Part shown: positions 27,449 to 35,821 of the stretch, piece after piece | How the letters are laid out: each line of letters opens with the position of its first letter | How positions within the stretch are numbered: position 1 is the stretch's first letter | From: Draconibacterium sediminis | Lineage (GTDB): Bacteria; Bacteroidota; Bacteroidia; Bacteroidales; Prolixibacteraceae | NCBI RefSeq assembly: GCF_000949475.1 | Contig: NZ_JRHC01000001.1 | Location: 1,054,001-1,118,000 of the forward strand | Reading direction: 5' to 3' | DNA length: 64,000 nt | Made by a program: the position numbers and the translations under genes | Notes under the pieces: model-generated | What the model saw: only the letters and a program-made list of their open reading frames with translations | What the model was told of the DNA's origin: nothing | Databases searched by the model: none

Positions 27449-29220
27449 ATGGCTTCGAGATAAGCTGTTAAAGGATATAATTTTTCATCGTACCACAACG
27501 ATGCAAAATACAATCCGATTGGGGCTTTTTTAAGCCCATTTTTTTTGTAATAATCGTCGAGCCACGCTAACCCTCTTTCAATCTCAGTTTCCGATTTTGT
27601 TTCCTTCAAAGCTGCTACGGCAAGCGCTGTTTCTTCAATCGTACCTTCAATTCCAAAATCACCTCCCCAGCTGCCATCTTCATTCTGAACTTTCCGCAGG
27701 AAGTCGGTTCCTTTTGCAATCATTTTCTGAATTCTTTCAGTAAGAACCGGCTCATCTTTCAACAACAAATTTGCTTTCTGAAAATAGGTGAGTACCCGCG
27801 CAGTTCCGTACACCGGGTTTTCATGATTCTGGGCGTGCTGGTTACCAAACCAAAGTGGTAACCACGAACCGTTTTCTTTTTGGTGTTTGCCCAGATAATC
27901 GACAGCCTTTTTTATTGCTGTAGAATACAGTTTTTTCTGTTTTGAATTCAGTTCTGATTTGTATACATCCAACAGTTTGGAAAGCGCTAAAACGCAGTGC
28001 CCGGTTAAATCGGCACAACTCTGGTCGAAAGGTAATTTTCCCCAGCCCCGCGAAAATGTAGGAAAGCCGCCATCATTATTTTGAAGTTTTAGCAACCATT
28101 CGCCACCACCCAGAATTTCCTCCCTTATTGTATGGTGAGGCGCCAGTTCTAAAAGTGCCAGAATCGCTCCGGGTGTATCGTCGCAGTCGGGTACCGATCC
28201 CGTGTAATTTGTCCAGCCCCAACCGCCCGGCGAAGTGCCGTTAAACGGATGTACTGTTTTATTTTGCACCGAAAGCAAATGACTGATAATGCTCTTTTGT
28301 TGGGTTTCCGAAAGCACTTTGTTTTTTCTATCACCCAAAGCTTTTACACTAAGTGTGGTCACCCATGTTGACAGGTCGATGTCAATGGGCCAGCTACCAT
28401 CTTCGCGTTGTATACGTTTTAAAAAAGCAATTCCTTTGTCTACAACAATCGAATCTCTTAATCCTGCATTTATTAGGCTTAAGGCAACAAATGCGGTGAG
28501 TGGAATAGCTTCCAGGAAGCCGCCGCTTTCCGGTAGCGATCGTTCCAGTATTTTAAGGGCTTTCTTCTCCGCTTTTGCCCTGATGGTTCGTGTAAATCCA
28601 TTCGATTTTTTCTTGCGGAAAACCACAATCCCAACAGCAATCAATGCCGGAATTGCATAACTTACCACACTCAGATTCAATATACGATAAAAACGTCGTG
28701 GCAGCAAAGCCAGCTCGAAAGGCAGCTGCGGAATGTGTTTAAATCCGTCGTCGCCGGGAACGCCACAAAGTGCGCACAATGTTAAAATTGGTACCGAGAA
28801 CGTATAGTCTTTTTGGTAGTGATCAAGAATAACTTTTGCCACCTGGTCGGAGCGAACATCAACATTTTGTGTAAGCAGGTAGCCTGCCAGTTTTTGCTGT
28901 GTTGACTTTACTTCCAAATTGGTTTCTGCATATAAATTCAACGCCGCATAAGAAAGTAAAGAAGTTGAAATATTTGCCGGACTTTCGGGTGTGTCGCCAT
29001 AACCACCGTCAGTATTCTGATTTAAAGAAAGCCATTTCAGGCCTTTTGTAATTTCGTGCTGATGAAGATTGGCATCGTGGAAATGAAGCGCTGCAACAGC
29101 AACAGCTACCCCCAGCGCACTCGACGATAATTCTCCGGACCAAAAGCCATCATCGTTAAGCTCATCAAGCAAAATATCGCTCAGTTCCTTAAACCGTATT
29201 TCCAACTCTTCTTTTTTCAC
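27424..29220 (-). CDS. Squalene-hopene cyclase-like class II terpene cyclase
   Basis: 598-aa alpha/alpha-toroid protein of the squalene-hopene/oxidosqualene cyclase family, usually about 630-720 aa. The protonating motif DxDDT is intact as DCDDT (345-349). Several QW-type repeats are visible: QNTDGGYG (about 68-75), QREDGSWP (271-278), QNNDGGFP (380-387), QKENGSW (447-453), QNEDGSWGG (512-520). A hydrophobic stretch VVSYAIPALIAVGIVV (185-200) and GGFLEAIPLTAF also follow the family. It would cyclise a polyprenyl substrate at the membrane. The substrate is uncertain because no squalene synthase is in the operon. It is the last gene of a leftward five-gene operon, 168 bp after the small toroid gene. 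Confidence 0.8.
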   Translation of the reverse strand: MKKEELEIRFKELSDILLDELNDDGFWSGELSSSALGVAVAVAALHFHDANLHQHEITKGLKWLSLNQNTDGGYGDTPESPANISTSLLSYAALNLYAETNLEVKSTQQKLAGYLLTQNVDVRSDQVAKVILDHYQKDYTFSVPILTLCALCGVPGDDGFKHIPQLPFELALLPRRFYRILNLSVVSYAIPALIAVGIVVFRKKKSNGFTRTIRAKAEKKALKILERSLPESGGFLEAIPLTAFVALSLINAGLRDSIVVDKGIAFLKRIQREDGSWPIDIDLSTWVTTLSVKALGDRKNKVLSETQQKSIISHLLSVQNKTVHPFNGTSPGGWGWTNYTGSVPDCDDTPGAILALLELAPHHTIREEILGGGEWLLKLQNNDGGFPTFSRGWGKLPFDQSCADLTGHCVLALSKLLDVYKSELNSKQKKLYSTAIKKAVDYLGKHQKENGSWLPLWFGNQHAQNHENPVYGTARVLTYFQKANLLLKDEPVLTERIQKMIAKGTDFLRKVQNEDGSWGGDFGIEGTIEETALAVAALKETKSETEIERGLAWLDDYYKKNGLKKAPIGLYFASLWYDEKLYPLTAYLEAINLISSLK

Positions 29221-29388
29221 TTTTTAGATTTTAAACACAAAGACGCAAAGACACTAAGAATTTCTTCTCGCAAAGGCGCGAAGGCGCAAAGTTTTTGCTT
29301 ATTGTTATTTGCCAATTGCCTATTCCTTCTTAAATCAAAAATCGTTAATCTAAATTCTTCATTCAACTTTAATCCTTCTTCCTTCCAA
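29221..29388. repeat. Spacer with CGCAAAG-type low-complexity dispersed repeat
   Basis: Between the two toroid genes, positions about 29230-29295 carry repeated words ACACAAAGACGCAAAGACAC and CGCAAAGGCGCGAAGGCGC. Sequences of this type occur as scattered intergenic repeats in many bacteria (established as a general observation, not checked here). The stretch separates the cyclase gene from the otherwise tightly packed operon and may have been inserted. Confidence 0.45.
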
Positions 29389-30222
29389 TTAATCCTTAAC
29401 AAGGCTTCCCAATGCCAACAGCCCATAAAACGTATATTCCAAATCGCGGGTTTCATCGCCATCGCCGGAAAGAAAGGCTCCTGAAAGATAATTCATTTGA
29501 ATAAAATCAAGACAATCTGGAGTGATCAGCCGCAAATCATAATTGGTTTCTGCCAAAGAGAAAAGTGCTACCCCGGTTGATAAAGTATCGCTGAATGGTG
29601 TGGTTTCAAAAGCCCTGAATCCAGCTTCTTCCCGGTGAAACTCCAATAAAAGTTGTTGGTATTTCTTGTAGGCTAACCCCAGATCAAAGCGGGCAAAACA
29701 AAGTGCCGCGACCAAACTACAGGGTGAGTTTTCTTTCACTTTATAAAAGGGTAGCCAGACACGTGCCATCAGGTTAAAAAGAAAGCGGTTTTTTGCAGTG
29801 GCATCAATGGTTAAGGCCAGCAGAAAAAAGCGGTAAGAAATATCCATGAAGTTGTGACCCGAAAATACTTTCCTGAGCAACGAGAACACTGATTCGTTTT
29901 TTTGTTGCGGAAGTAACTCCGTTTTCATCAGGTTTAGCGCCAGATCTTCGACTGTACTTGATGTCTCAGGTTGTCTTGATATGTATGTTCTTAATTGCTC
30001 AATTTCTTTGTTTTGTCCGGTGGCTAAACTTAGCCAGCAGCCGAAAAGCGAGTAGTAAGGATCGGGATTTCCGGCACGATCGCAAAAGCCACCCGAAGCT
30101 TGTTGCTGACTTTTTATAAAATCAGTGATTTCCTGTTGTATTTCAGGCGATAAAGTTTCAAATCCTAAAGAAAGTCGCCGAACCAGTTTTTTATAGATCG
30201 CGATCTTCTTTGGGTTACTCAT
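29389..30222 (-). CDS. Small prenyltransferase/cyclase-repeat toroid protein
   Basis: 277-aa protein with sequence features of the alpha/alpha-toroid fold shared by protein prenyltransferase beta subunits and terpene cyclases: QQQASGGFCDRAGNPDPYYSLFGCWLSLA (spread over about 38-67) and LEYTFYGLLALGSL near the C-terminus. It has no DxDD motif and is too short to be a complete cyclase. It overlaps the polyprenyl synthase gene by 8 bp (ATGAGTAA) and precedes the full cyclase gene. It may be a partner or second half for the cyclase, or a chaperone-like substrate holder. I do not recognise a specific family. Confidence 0.65.
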   Translation of the reverse strand: MSNPKKIAIYKKLVRRLSLGFETLSPEIQQEITDFIKSQQQASGGFCDRAGNPDPYYSLFGCWLSLATGQNKEIEQLRTYISRQPETSSTVEDLALNLMKTELLPQQKNESVFSLLRKVFSGHNFMDISYRFFLLALTIDATAKNRFLFNLMARVWLPFYKVKENSPCSLVAALCFARFDLGLAYKKYQQLLLEFHREEAGFRAFETTPFSDTLSTGVALFSLAETNYDLRLITPDCLDFIQMNYLSGAFLSGDGDETRDLEYTFYGLLALGSLVKD

Positions 30223-31798
30223 TGGTGGTTTCTGATTTGAAGATTTTTCCCATCACGCCATAAAGACTTAGGCGAAGTTTGGAATTATCAAGTTTATCCA
30301 GTTCTGCGTAACAGTTATCGATGTATTGCTGCAAGTATTCTTTTGCAGCTTCCAGCAATCCGGTTTCATCAATTAGCTTTCTGAATTCACCAACTTGCCC
30401 GAATAAATTCGCTGGCGTCTCTTTTTCCTGATCGGCGAAATGTTTATTCAGCAAGGCCAGCAGGAAGGGATAATCGCCGGTTTTTTCGGCAGCGTGTTGT
30501 TCCGTATATTCATTCAGGTCGTCGCGAATTTGGTAAGCAATTCCCATATAATCGGCAAATTGCTCCAGAATTTCCTGCTCCTGTTTGTTTGCTCCTCCAA
30601 CAATTGCTCCCAGCAGCAAGGCCACTTTTATGGCTTCACCGGTTTTGTTTTTAAAAACCTCGATCATTTCAACGGGCAGCAATTGGATTTTGCCGTCGTT
30701 GAAAAGAATGTCGACGCCTTGTCCGCGTGTTAATTGTATGTGCGAGTGGGCAATAAAACGCAGGCAGTTTCTCATGGTTTCATTCGGAACATCCAGATTG
30801 CTTAACAACTCGTAGCCTTTGCCAATCAGAAAATCACCTGCATTGATGGCCTGCGCAACACCATATTTTTCATGCGCCGTAAGGGTGTTGTAACGCTGGT
30901 TGGCATTGTCCTCAATATCGTCGTGAATTAGCGACGCCTTATGGAAACACTCAATAATAAGCGTTAAGGGCTGCAGAAGCTCATCCGCATCGTTAGTTGA
31001 GTAGGCCTGGAAACTTAAAGCCGCAAGCAACGGTCGTATCCGTTGCCCGTCTACAAGCAGATATTCCTGTGCAATTTGTTCAGTTTTATCGCGCCCCTGA
31101 ATGTATTTTTCGATGTTTTCTTTTGTAAATAAAGCTTCGATTCGGTTCTTTAACAACGACACCGAAATGGGTTGGCGCGCTTCATCCGGCTCATACGAAC
31201 GCATTTCATCCAGAATCCATTTTATATCTGCACGCGTCTCTTCACAACCATCAAAAAGCAGCGGAATGCCAATTACCGGTACGGCAGCATTTGATACCGG
31301 CTCAAACGAACGTTGCAAAACCGGCATACAACTCACGCCGATTACAGCATCTATTGATCCTTCTTCAACCAAACCAACCGCAACCGTGGTTCCTTCGGCT
31401 ACCAGATTGGCATATCCTTTTGATTCGGCTTCAATCAGCAGATCATCGATGGGGCAGGCCTTACATCCTGCACAATTCAGTCCCAGTTCGTCGAACAGGC
31501 CCTCGCATTTATTGTTGTCGTTCAGGCATTGTGGGAGCAGCAAAAGCCGGCGGTTCATAGGCGTGGCTTTTACCGTTTTTCGCCACGATTCGTTACCTAG
31601 CAATACCATTGCAAAAGGAATAAATTCAGCAGAAATTTCCTGTTCGCGCACCAAATCAGCGGCCAGTTCTTCCAGTTTTTGGATGTTTACAGGAGGACGC
31701 AGCTCCAACATCCCGACCATAGCTGCAGCAGCCTTACGCATTTTATTGCGCACGAACGATTCCTCAGGAACTTTTAATATGCCATTTGTCTCCTTCAT
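30215..31798 (-). CDS. DUF116-polyprenyl synthase fusion protein
   Basis: The ATG at 31798, one base after the stop of the radical SAM gene, gives 527 aa; the frame stays open 90 bp further upstream inside that gene but this adds nothing meaningful. Residues about 1-200 are a DUF116-like domain with LLLLPQCL and cysteines C91, C98, C109, C112 and C115, which could bind an iron-sulfur cluster. Residues about 225-520 are a trans-isoprenyl diphosphate synthase with the first Asp-rich motif DDIED (293-297) and the second DDLNE (426-430). The small residue A288 five positions before the first motif suggests a product longer than C15, by the family rule. Joining these two domains in one chain is unusual. 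Confidence 0.85.
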   Translation of the reverse strand: MKETNGILKVPEESFVRNKMRKAAAAMVGMLELRPPVNIQKLEELAADLVREQEISAEFIPFAMVLLGNESWRKTVKATPMNRRLLLLPQCLNDNNKCEGLFDELGLNCAGCKACPIDDLLIEAESKGYANLVAEGTTVAVGLVEEGSIDAVIGVSCMPVLQRSFEPVSNAAVPVIGIPLLFDGCEETRADIKWILDEMRSYEPDEARQPISVSLLKNRIEALFTKENIEKYIQGRDKTEQIAQEYLLVDGQRIRPLLAALSFQAYSTNDADELLQPLTLIIECFHKASLIHDDIEDNANQRYNTLTAHEKYGVAQAINAGDFLIGKGYELLSNLDVPNETMRNCLRFIAHSHIQLTRGQGVDILFNDGKIQLLPVEMIEVFKNKTGEAIKVALLLGAIVGGANKQEQEILEQFADYMGIAYQIRDDLNEYTEQHAAEKTGDYPFLLALLNKHFADQEKETPANLFGQVGEFRKLIDETGLLEAAKEYLQQYIDNCYAELDKLDNSKLRLSLYGVMGKIFKSETTNE

Positions 31799-31799
31799 A

Positions 31800-32972
31800 T
31801 TAACCGTAGGCGCCAAAGCCAAAAAATGCCCGTTTTTTTGCAAAGCGATACACCCAGCTCTTTTCGCGAACGGGTTTGGCCGAACCATGACTGGAAACTT
31901 TTTCCATTTTGCTCAAACGTTCAGCTTCGTTCTCTCTGCCCGATGTATCTTTTGCGGCGTGTTGTTTTGTATAATTAACCAACCACTGCGGGTCGTCCAT
32001 AACGATGCAACCCGTTGTCAATTTTGGTATTTCTGTTTTAAATCCTGCAAGGAAAGGTGAATTGCGGTAAATGCTTTCCAGGTCGCCATCGGCCACATTG
32101 TTGGTGGCGAATTGAATGACCGGGCAAGGTTCGATGTCGCCCGAAGCGTTAATGTGGTGACTGAGTCCGGATGCCGCGGGGCACAATCCTTTTCCATTCT
32201 CATCCCAGTACGCATCGATAATGGCAATGTTGTATTTCTGTCGTGCATCTACAATAAACAGGCGAAGTTGCTCAATCTGTTCTGCCGAAAGACAGAGGTC
32301 GACTGTAGCGTCTTGTCCCACGGGACGATAAATGTAGTACCACAAATAAAGCACTCCGCGGTCGATCAGCGACCGGATAAATTCATCGGAAAATGCAAGG
32401 TCGATGTTCGATTTGCAAACACTCATTGCCACTCCCGTAATTAATCCTGCATCGGTTGAATGATCTATGGCAGCCTGCGCTTTTTGGTAAACGTTTTTTC
32501 CTCCACGGCGCACATCGGCAATTTCTGTGTCGCCCTCAAAACTGATTAGCGGTGAAACGTTGGCCAGTTTGCGTAAACGTTCGGCAATATCTTTTGTGAG
32601 CAAAGTCCCGTTGGTAAACAGCTGAAAATAGCAGTCGGAATGTTTTTCGAAAACATCAAAAAGCGGTTTGTACATAAGTGGCTCGCCACCCAGTATTCCG
32701 AAAAAGTACGATCCTTTTGCTTTCGATTGCGTGATTATCGAATCCAGCATTTCGGGCGACATGCGCGCATTTTGTTTTTTATGCGTTACCCAGCAGCCCT
32801 GGCAATTCAGGTTGCAATCGTCGGTAACCGAGATAAAATGAAATGCCGGGAAAAAATCGCCGTTTTTTATTCGTTTCTGAAAACGCTGAATGCCACGGGC
32901 ACCTTTTATGCCCATGTTATATGCAAACTTATACAGGCATTTTTTATCTGTTTTCAGGATTTGTTTAAGCAT
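31800..32972 (-). CDS. Radical SAM enzyme of the isoprenoid-like operon
   Basis: 390-aa radical SAM protein. The cluster motif CNLNCQGC gives C53, C57 and C60, followed by GGEP and a TNG/SFEG core pattern. Further Cys in GLCPAASG, EPCPVIQF and TTGCIVMDD suggest a SPASM- or twitch-like auxiliary cluster region. The C-terminal 40 residues are basic. The start overlaps the iron-sulfur protein gene by 8 bp (ATGCTTAA) and its stop is one base from the DUF116 fusion, so the three are translationally coupled. It may act on an isoprenoid, as HpnH does in hopanoid synthesis, but this comparison is by context only. Confidence 0.85.
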   Translation of the reverse strand: MLKQILKTDKKCLYKFAYNMGIKGARGIQRFQKRIKNGDFFPAFHFISVTDDCNLNCQGCWVTHKKQNARMSPEMLDSIITQSKAKGSYFFGILGGEPLMYKPLFDVFEKHSDCYFQLFTNGTLLTKDIAERLRKLANVSPLISFEGDTEIADVRRGGKNVYQKAQAAIDHSTDAGLITGVAMSVCKSNIDLAFSDEFIRSLIDRGVLYLWYYIYRPVGQDATVDLCLSAEQIEQLRLFIVDARQKYNIAIIDAYWDENGKGLCPAASGLSHHINASGDIEPCPVIQFATNNVADGDLESIYRNSPFLAGFKTEIPKLTTGCIVMDDPQWLVNYTKQHAAKDTSGRENEAERLSKMEKVSSHGSAKPVREKSWVYRFAKKRAFFGFGAYG

Positions 32973-33747
32973 CTTTTTTTGGGTTCTTTAAACTGTTCTT
33001 TAATTCTTCCAGGGCTCTTTTTTTCTCTTCTTCGGCCTGTTGAAAAGCGCCTTGTTTGAAAATGTTTCTCCGGGCATTGTTGCGTTCGTTCAGCATAACA
33101 AACAAATTTCCTTTTTGATCGTTTCCCTGTGCTTTTTTATCCTCGCCGGGTTCTGCTCCTGATAAGGCCGAATTTTCGGGTAATCGCGGGAATATAATCG
33201 CCGATGCCGGGCAGGTTCGTCCGCAGGCCGGACAATTGTTTTTGCACGACAACGGATTGACAACCTTGAGGCTTTTTTTATTGTACGTATAAACTCCAAA
33301 AACACAGAACCGGGCACACTGTCCGCAAAGGGTACAACGCTCTTTGTCGATAATCGGATACCACGCCGGAACTTTTAGCCCGGTCTTTTTTATTTCGTAT
33401 TTGCTGTTTTCCTGCTTTTCTTCAATCCGGGCAGCTAAATCGGAGGTAATTTCTTTAGTGTCGGTCTCCCTGAAATTAAACACCTCGTAATTGCTGAGCT
33501 GAACCCCGTTCTGCTCAAACATATTTTTAATGGCCCGCGGGTAACAGGCAGCAATCAGTGTTTTGTCGTAATCGTTATCCAATTGGTGCAGGAAGTCCTT
33601 TTCATTCAGCGAAAAAGCACACAGGTCGTGCAGCTCATAAATATCAACTCCAAGCGGTTTGAAAGCTTCTGAAAGCTCTTCCTTCTTATCGTCGGAAATG
33701 ATGCCAGCACCACAATTGCAAAAAATCAGGCAAGTTTTGTTTGTCAT
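32965..33747 (-). CDS. Two-cluster ferredoxin-type protein with Cys-rich N-terminal domain
   Basis: 260-aa protein, first gene of the operon. The N-terminal domain (1-90) carries CNCGAGI, DLCAF and AACYPRA, as in the electron-transfer domain of HdrA-like proteins. Residues about 130-180 hold two cluster-binding motifs, CTLCGQCARFC and CKNNCPACGRTCP. The last 80 residues are charged and predicted helical or coiled. It probably supplies electrons to the radical SAM enzyme and perhaps to the DUF116 domain encoded next in the operon. No TM segment is seen. Confidence 0.8.
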   Translation of the reverse strand: MTNKTCLIFCNCGAGIISDDKKEELSEAFKPLGVDIYELHDLCAFSLNEKDFLHQLDNDYDKTLIAACYPRAIKNMFEQNGVQLSNYEVFNFRETDTKEITSDLAARIEEKQENSKYEIKKTGLKVPAWYPIIDKERCTLCGQCARFCVFGVYTYNKKSLKVVNPLSCKNNCPACGRTCPASAIIFPRLPENSALSGAEPGEDKKAQGNDQKGNLFVMLNERNNARRNIFKQGAFQQAEEEKKRALEELKNSLKNPKKDA

Positions 33748-33999
33748 TTTTCTGGTAATGAAAAGCTAAATAAACAAAATTCTGCTCAACTTAAAAATGC
33801 TTGCCCGCCTTTAACAATCAATTAAGACGGATAGGCTTTTAACTGCGATGAATCTTGTTGTTTTGCAGATGAGTTGAGCCCATTGGCAGAGGAAATAATA
33901 CGCACATTGAATTAATGACACAAAAGACGAGGAATGGCCTGTTTTTGTAATAATTATTCCGAAATTTATACCTGTACATTAAACAGACAATTTTATATT
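33748..33999. other. Divergent intergenic region, isoprenoid-like operon versus fucosidase
   Basis: About 250 bp separating two outward-facing transcription units, so it should contain both promoters. I found no TAnnTTTG element that stands out. The plus-strand frame of the fucosidase remains open back to 33934, but the ATG at 34000 with its lipoprotein signal is clearly the start. Confidence 0.35.
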
Positions 34000-35763
34000 A
34001 TGAACCGCTTATTGCTTATTGCCCTGTTTGCCCTGCTTTTTGTTTCGTGCGATTCGAAAAAGGAGGAGAAAGCCAAAAAGAATGTTGAACTATCGGCTCA
34101 CGATCAGAAAATGGAGTGGTGGCGCGAAGCCCGCTTCGGAATGTTTATTCACTGGGGTTTATATGCCGATCCGGCAGGTGAATGGAAAGGCGAACGTATA
34201 AATGGGATTAGCGAATGGATAATGGCCCGTGCCGAAATTCCGGTGAAAGAATACGAGAAACTGGCAGAAAACTTTAATCCCGATAAATTTGATGCCGAAG
34301 CATGGGTGAAACTGGCAAAATATGCCGGAATGAAATACATAGTGATCACTTCGAAACACCATGATGGTTTCGCGATGTTTCATTCAAAAGCCAGCAAATA
34401 CAATATTGTTGATGCTACTCCTTTTGACCGCGATCCGTTAAAAGAACTGGCTGAAGTTTGTAAAAGAGAAGGTATACGTTTGGGTTTTTACTACTCGCAG
34501 GCACAAGACTGGCACGAGCCAGGCGGAACGTACTGGAACATTGAAGAAGGTAAACCACACTGGGACCCGGATTTAGAACGCGAACCACTGATGAATTACA
34601 TAAACGGAAAGGCGGTGCCGCAGGTAAAAGAAATTCTGGAAAACTACGGAGGGCTGGATATTTTGTGGTGGGATACGCCACGCGGAATGACAGAAGAAGC
34701 GGCTAACGCTTTAAAAGCAGTTACCGATGATTACCCTAACCTGATAACGAATAACCGCCTGTATCGTCCATGGCCGGGCGATTTTCAAACACCCGAGCAG
34801 CATGTGCCGCCAACGGGGCTGGATTACGATTGGGAGGTGTGTATGACCATGAACACCAGCTGGGGCTACAAATGGTACGACGAAAACTGGAAATCGACCG
34901 AAGAGTTGATAAAAATGCTGGTTGATATTGCCAGTAAAGGTGGTAATCTGTTGCTGAACGTGGGGCCAACTGCAACAGGTGAATTCCCCAAAGCCAGTGT
35001 TGAGCGGCTAAAAGAAATGGGCCACTGGATGCAACAAAACGGCAAATCAATATACGGTACAAGTGCCAGTCCGTTTTATAAATTGCCCTGGGGCCGCTGC
35101 ACGACAAAAAAAGAGGGCGGCGTAACCAATCTTTACCTGCATGTTTTCGACTGGCCAAAAGATGGCTTATTAAAAGTGCCGGGTCTGGAAGCAAATGTAC
35201 GCGATGTTTACCTGTTGTCGAACCCGAAACAGCATTTTGCCTGGAAATTTGAAGAGGGTGATTTACATGTTCATGCGCCGTCGGTAATATTTAATGAGAT
35301 AAATACCGTGGTTGTTGTGAAAATACGTGGCGAAATGACGGTAACAAGTAATAAACCACACTTAAAAGAAGGTAGCGTGTTGTTACCTGCCGATTTTGCC
35401 GACATTTATAATCCCGGTTATGGCGAACATGCCGTACTAAAAGGCAGTAGTTCAAACTCAATAATTGCCAACTGGGTGGATGCCCGCACTCGCTTAGAGT
35501 GGATTTTTGATGCTGAACCGGGCAAATACCGGGTTGAAGCTTTGGTGTGGAGTGCCGAAAGAGGAGGAGTGTCAGTTACGTTAGGCGATCAGAAAATAGA
35601 AACTGAAATCCGCGATACAGGAGAAGATTATGAACTGCTAAAGCTGGGCGAAATTGAAATAATGGAAAGCGGTGAGCAATCAATTTCATTGCTGCCTGCC
35701 ACCGGAAATACAAGCGATAAACAATTGATGTATCTGGAGTTGATAAAACTACAGCAACAATAA
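34000..35763 (+). CDS. Alpha-L-fucosidase, GH29, lipoprotein
   Basis: 587-aa glycoside hydrolase removing terminal alpha-L-fucose with retention. A lipoprotein signal ends at FVSC (Cys17). GH29 hallmarks follow in order: ARFGMFIHWGLYADPAGEW (44-62), SKHHDGFAMF (118-127), LGFYYSQAQDWH (161-172), and GGLDILWWDTPRG, whose Asp (about 225) is the probable nucleophile. A C-terminal beta region (after about 370) ends in a part that may be a carbohydrate-binding or accessory domain. The adjacent, convergently oriented sulfatase suggests joint action on sulfated fucose-containing glycans such as fucoidan or host mucin, though no SusCD pair for them is in this window. Confidence 0.93.
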   Translation: MNRLLLIALFALLFVSCDSKKEEKAKKNVELSAHDQKMEWWREARFGMFIHWGLYADPAGEWKGERINGISEWIMARAEIPVKEYEKLAENFNPDKFDAEAWVKLAKYAGMKYIVITSKHHDGFAMFHSKASKYNIVDATPFDRDPLKELAEVCKREGIRLGFYYSQAQDWHEPGGTYWNIEEGKPHWDPDLEREPLMNYINGKAVPQVKEILENYGGLDILWWDTPRGMTEEAANALKAVTDDYPNLITNNRLYRPWPGDFQTPEQHVPPTGLDYDWEVCMTMNTSWGYKWYDENWKSTEELIKMLVDIASKGGNLLLNVGPTATGEFPKASVERLKEMGHWMQQNGKSIYGTSASPFYKLPWGRCTTKKEGGVTNLYLHVFDWPKDGLLKVPGLEANVRDVYLLSNPKQHFAWKFEEGDLHVHAPSVIFNEINTVVVVKIRGEMTVTSNKPHLKEGSVLLPADFADIYNPGYGEHAVLKGSSSNSIIANWVDARTRLEWIFDAEPGKYRVEALVWSAERGGVSVTLGDQKIETEIRDTGEDYELLKLGEIEIMESGEQSISLLPATGNTSDKQLMYLELIKLQQQ

Positions 35764-35821
35764 ATCAGACGAGGACACAACCTATTCGAACTTACATCTG
35801 TTTCCTCAGCATTCAAATTTG

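Noticed and set aside
27424-29220. Protein prenyltransferase or complement-like toroid instead of cyclase
   Set aside because: The DCDDT motif with several QW-type repeats and the SYAIPALIAVG stretch fit squalene-hopene-type cyclases.
29221-30222. A single broken cyclase gene split by a frameshift
   Set aside because: The small toroid protein has its own start overlapping the upstream stop and its own C-terminal toroid end, and the downstream protein has a full set of cyclase repeats. Two genes explain it better.
31101-32060. 319-codon plus-strand frame opposite the DUF116-polyprenyl synthase gene
   Set aside because: The minus-strand frame has clear catalytic motifs and coupled starts; the plus-strand product is low in complexity (Ser-rich) with no family features, so it is a shadow.
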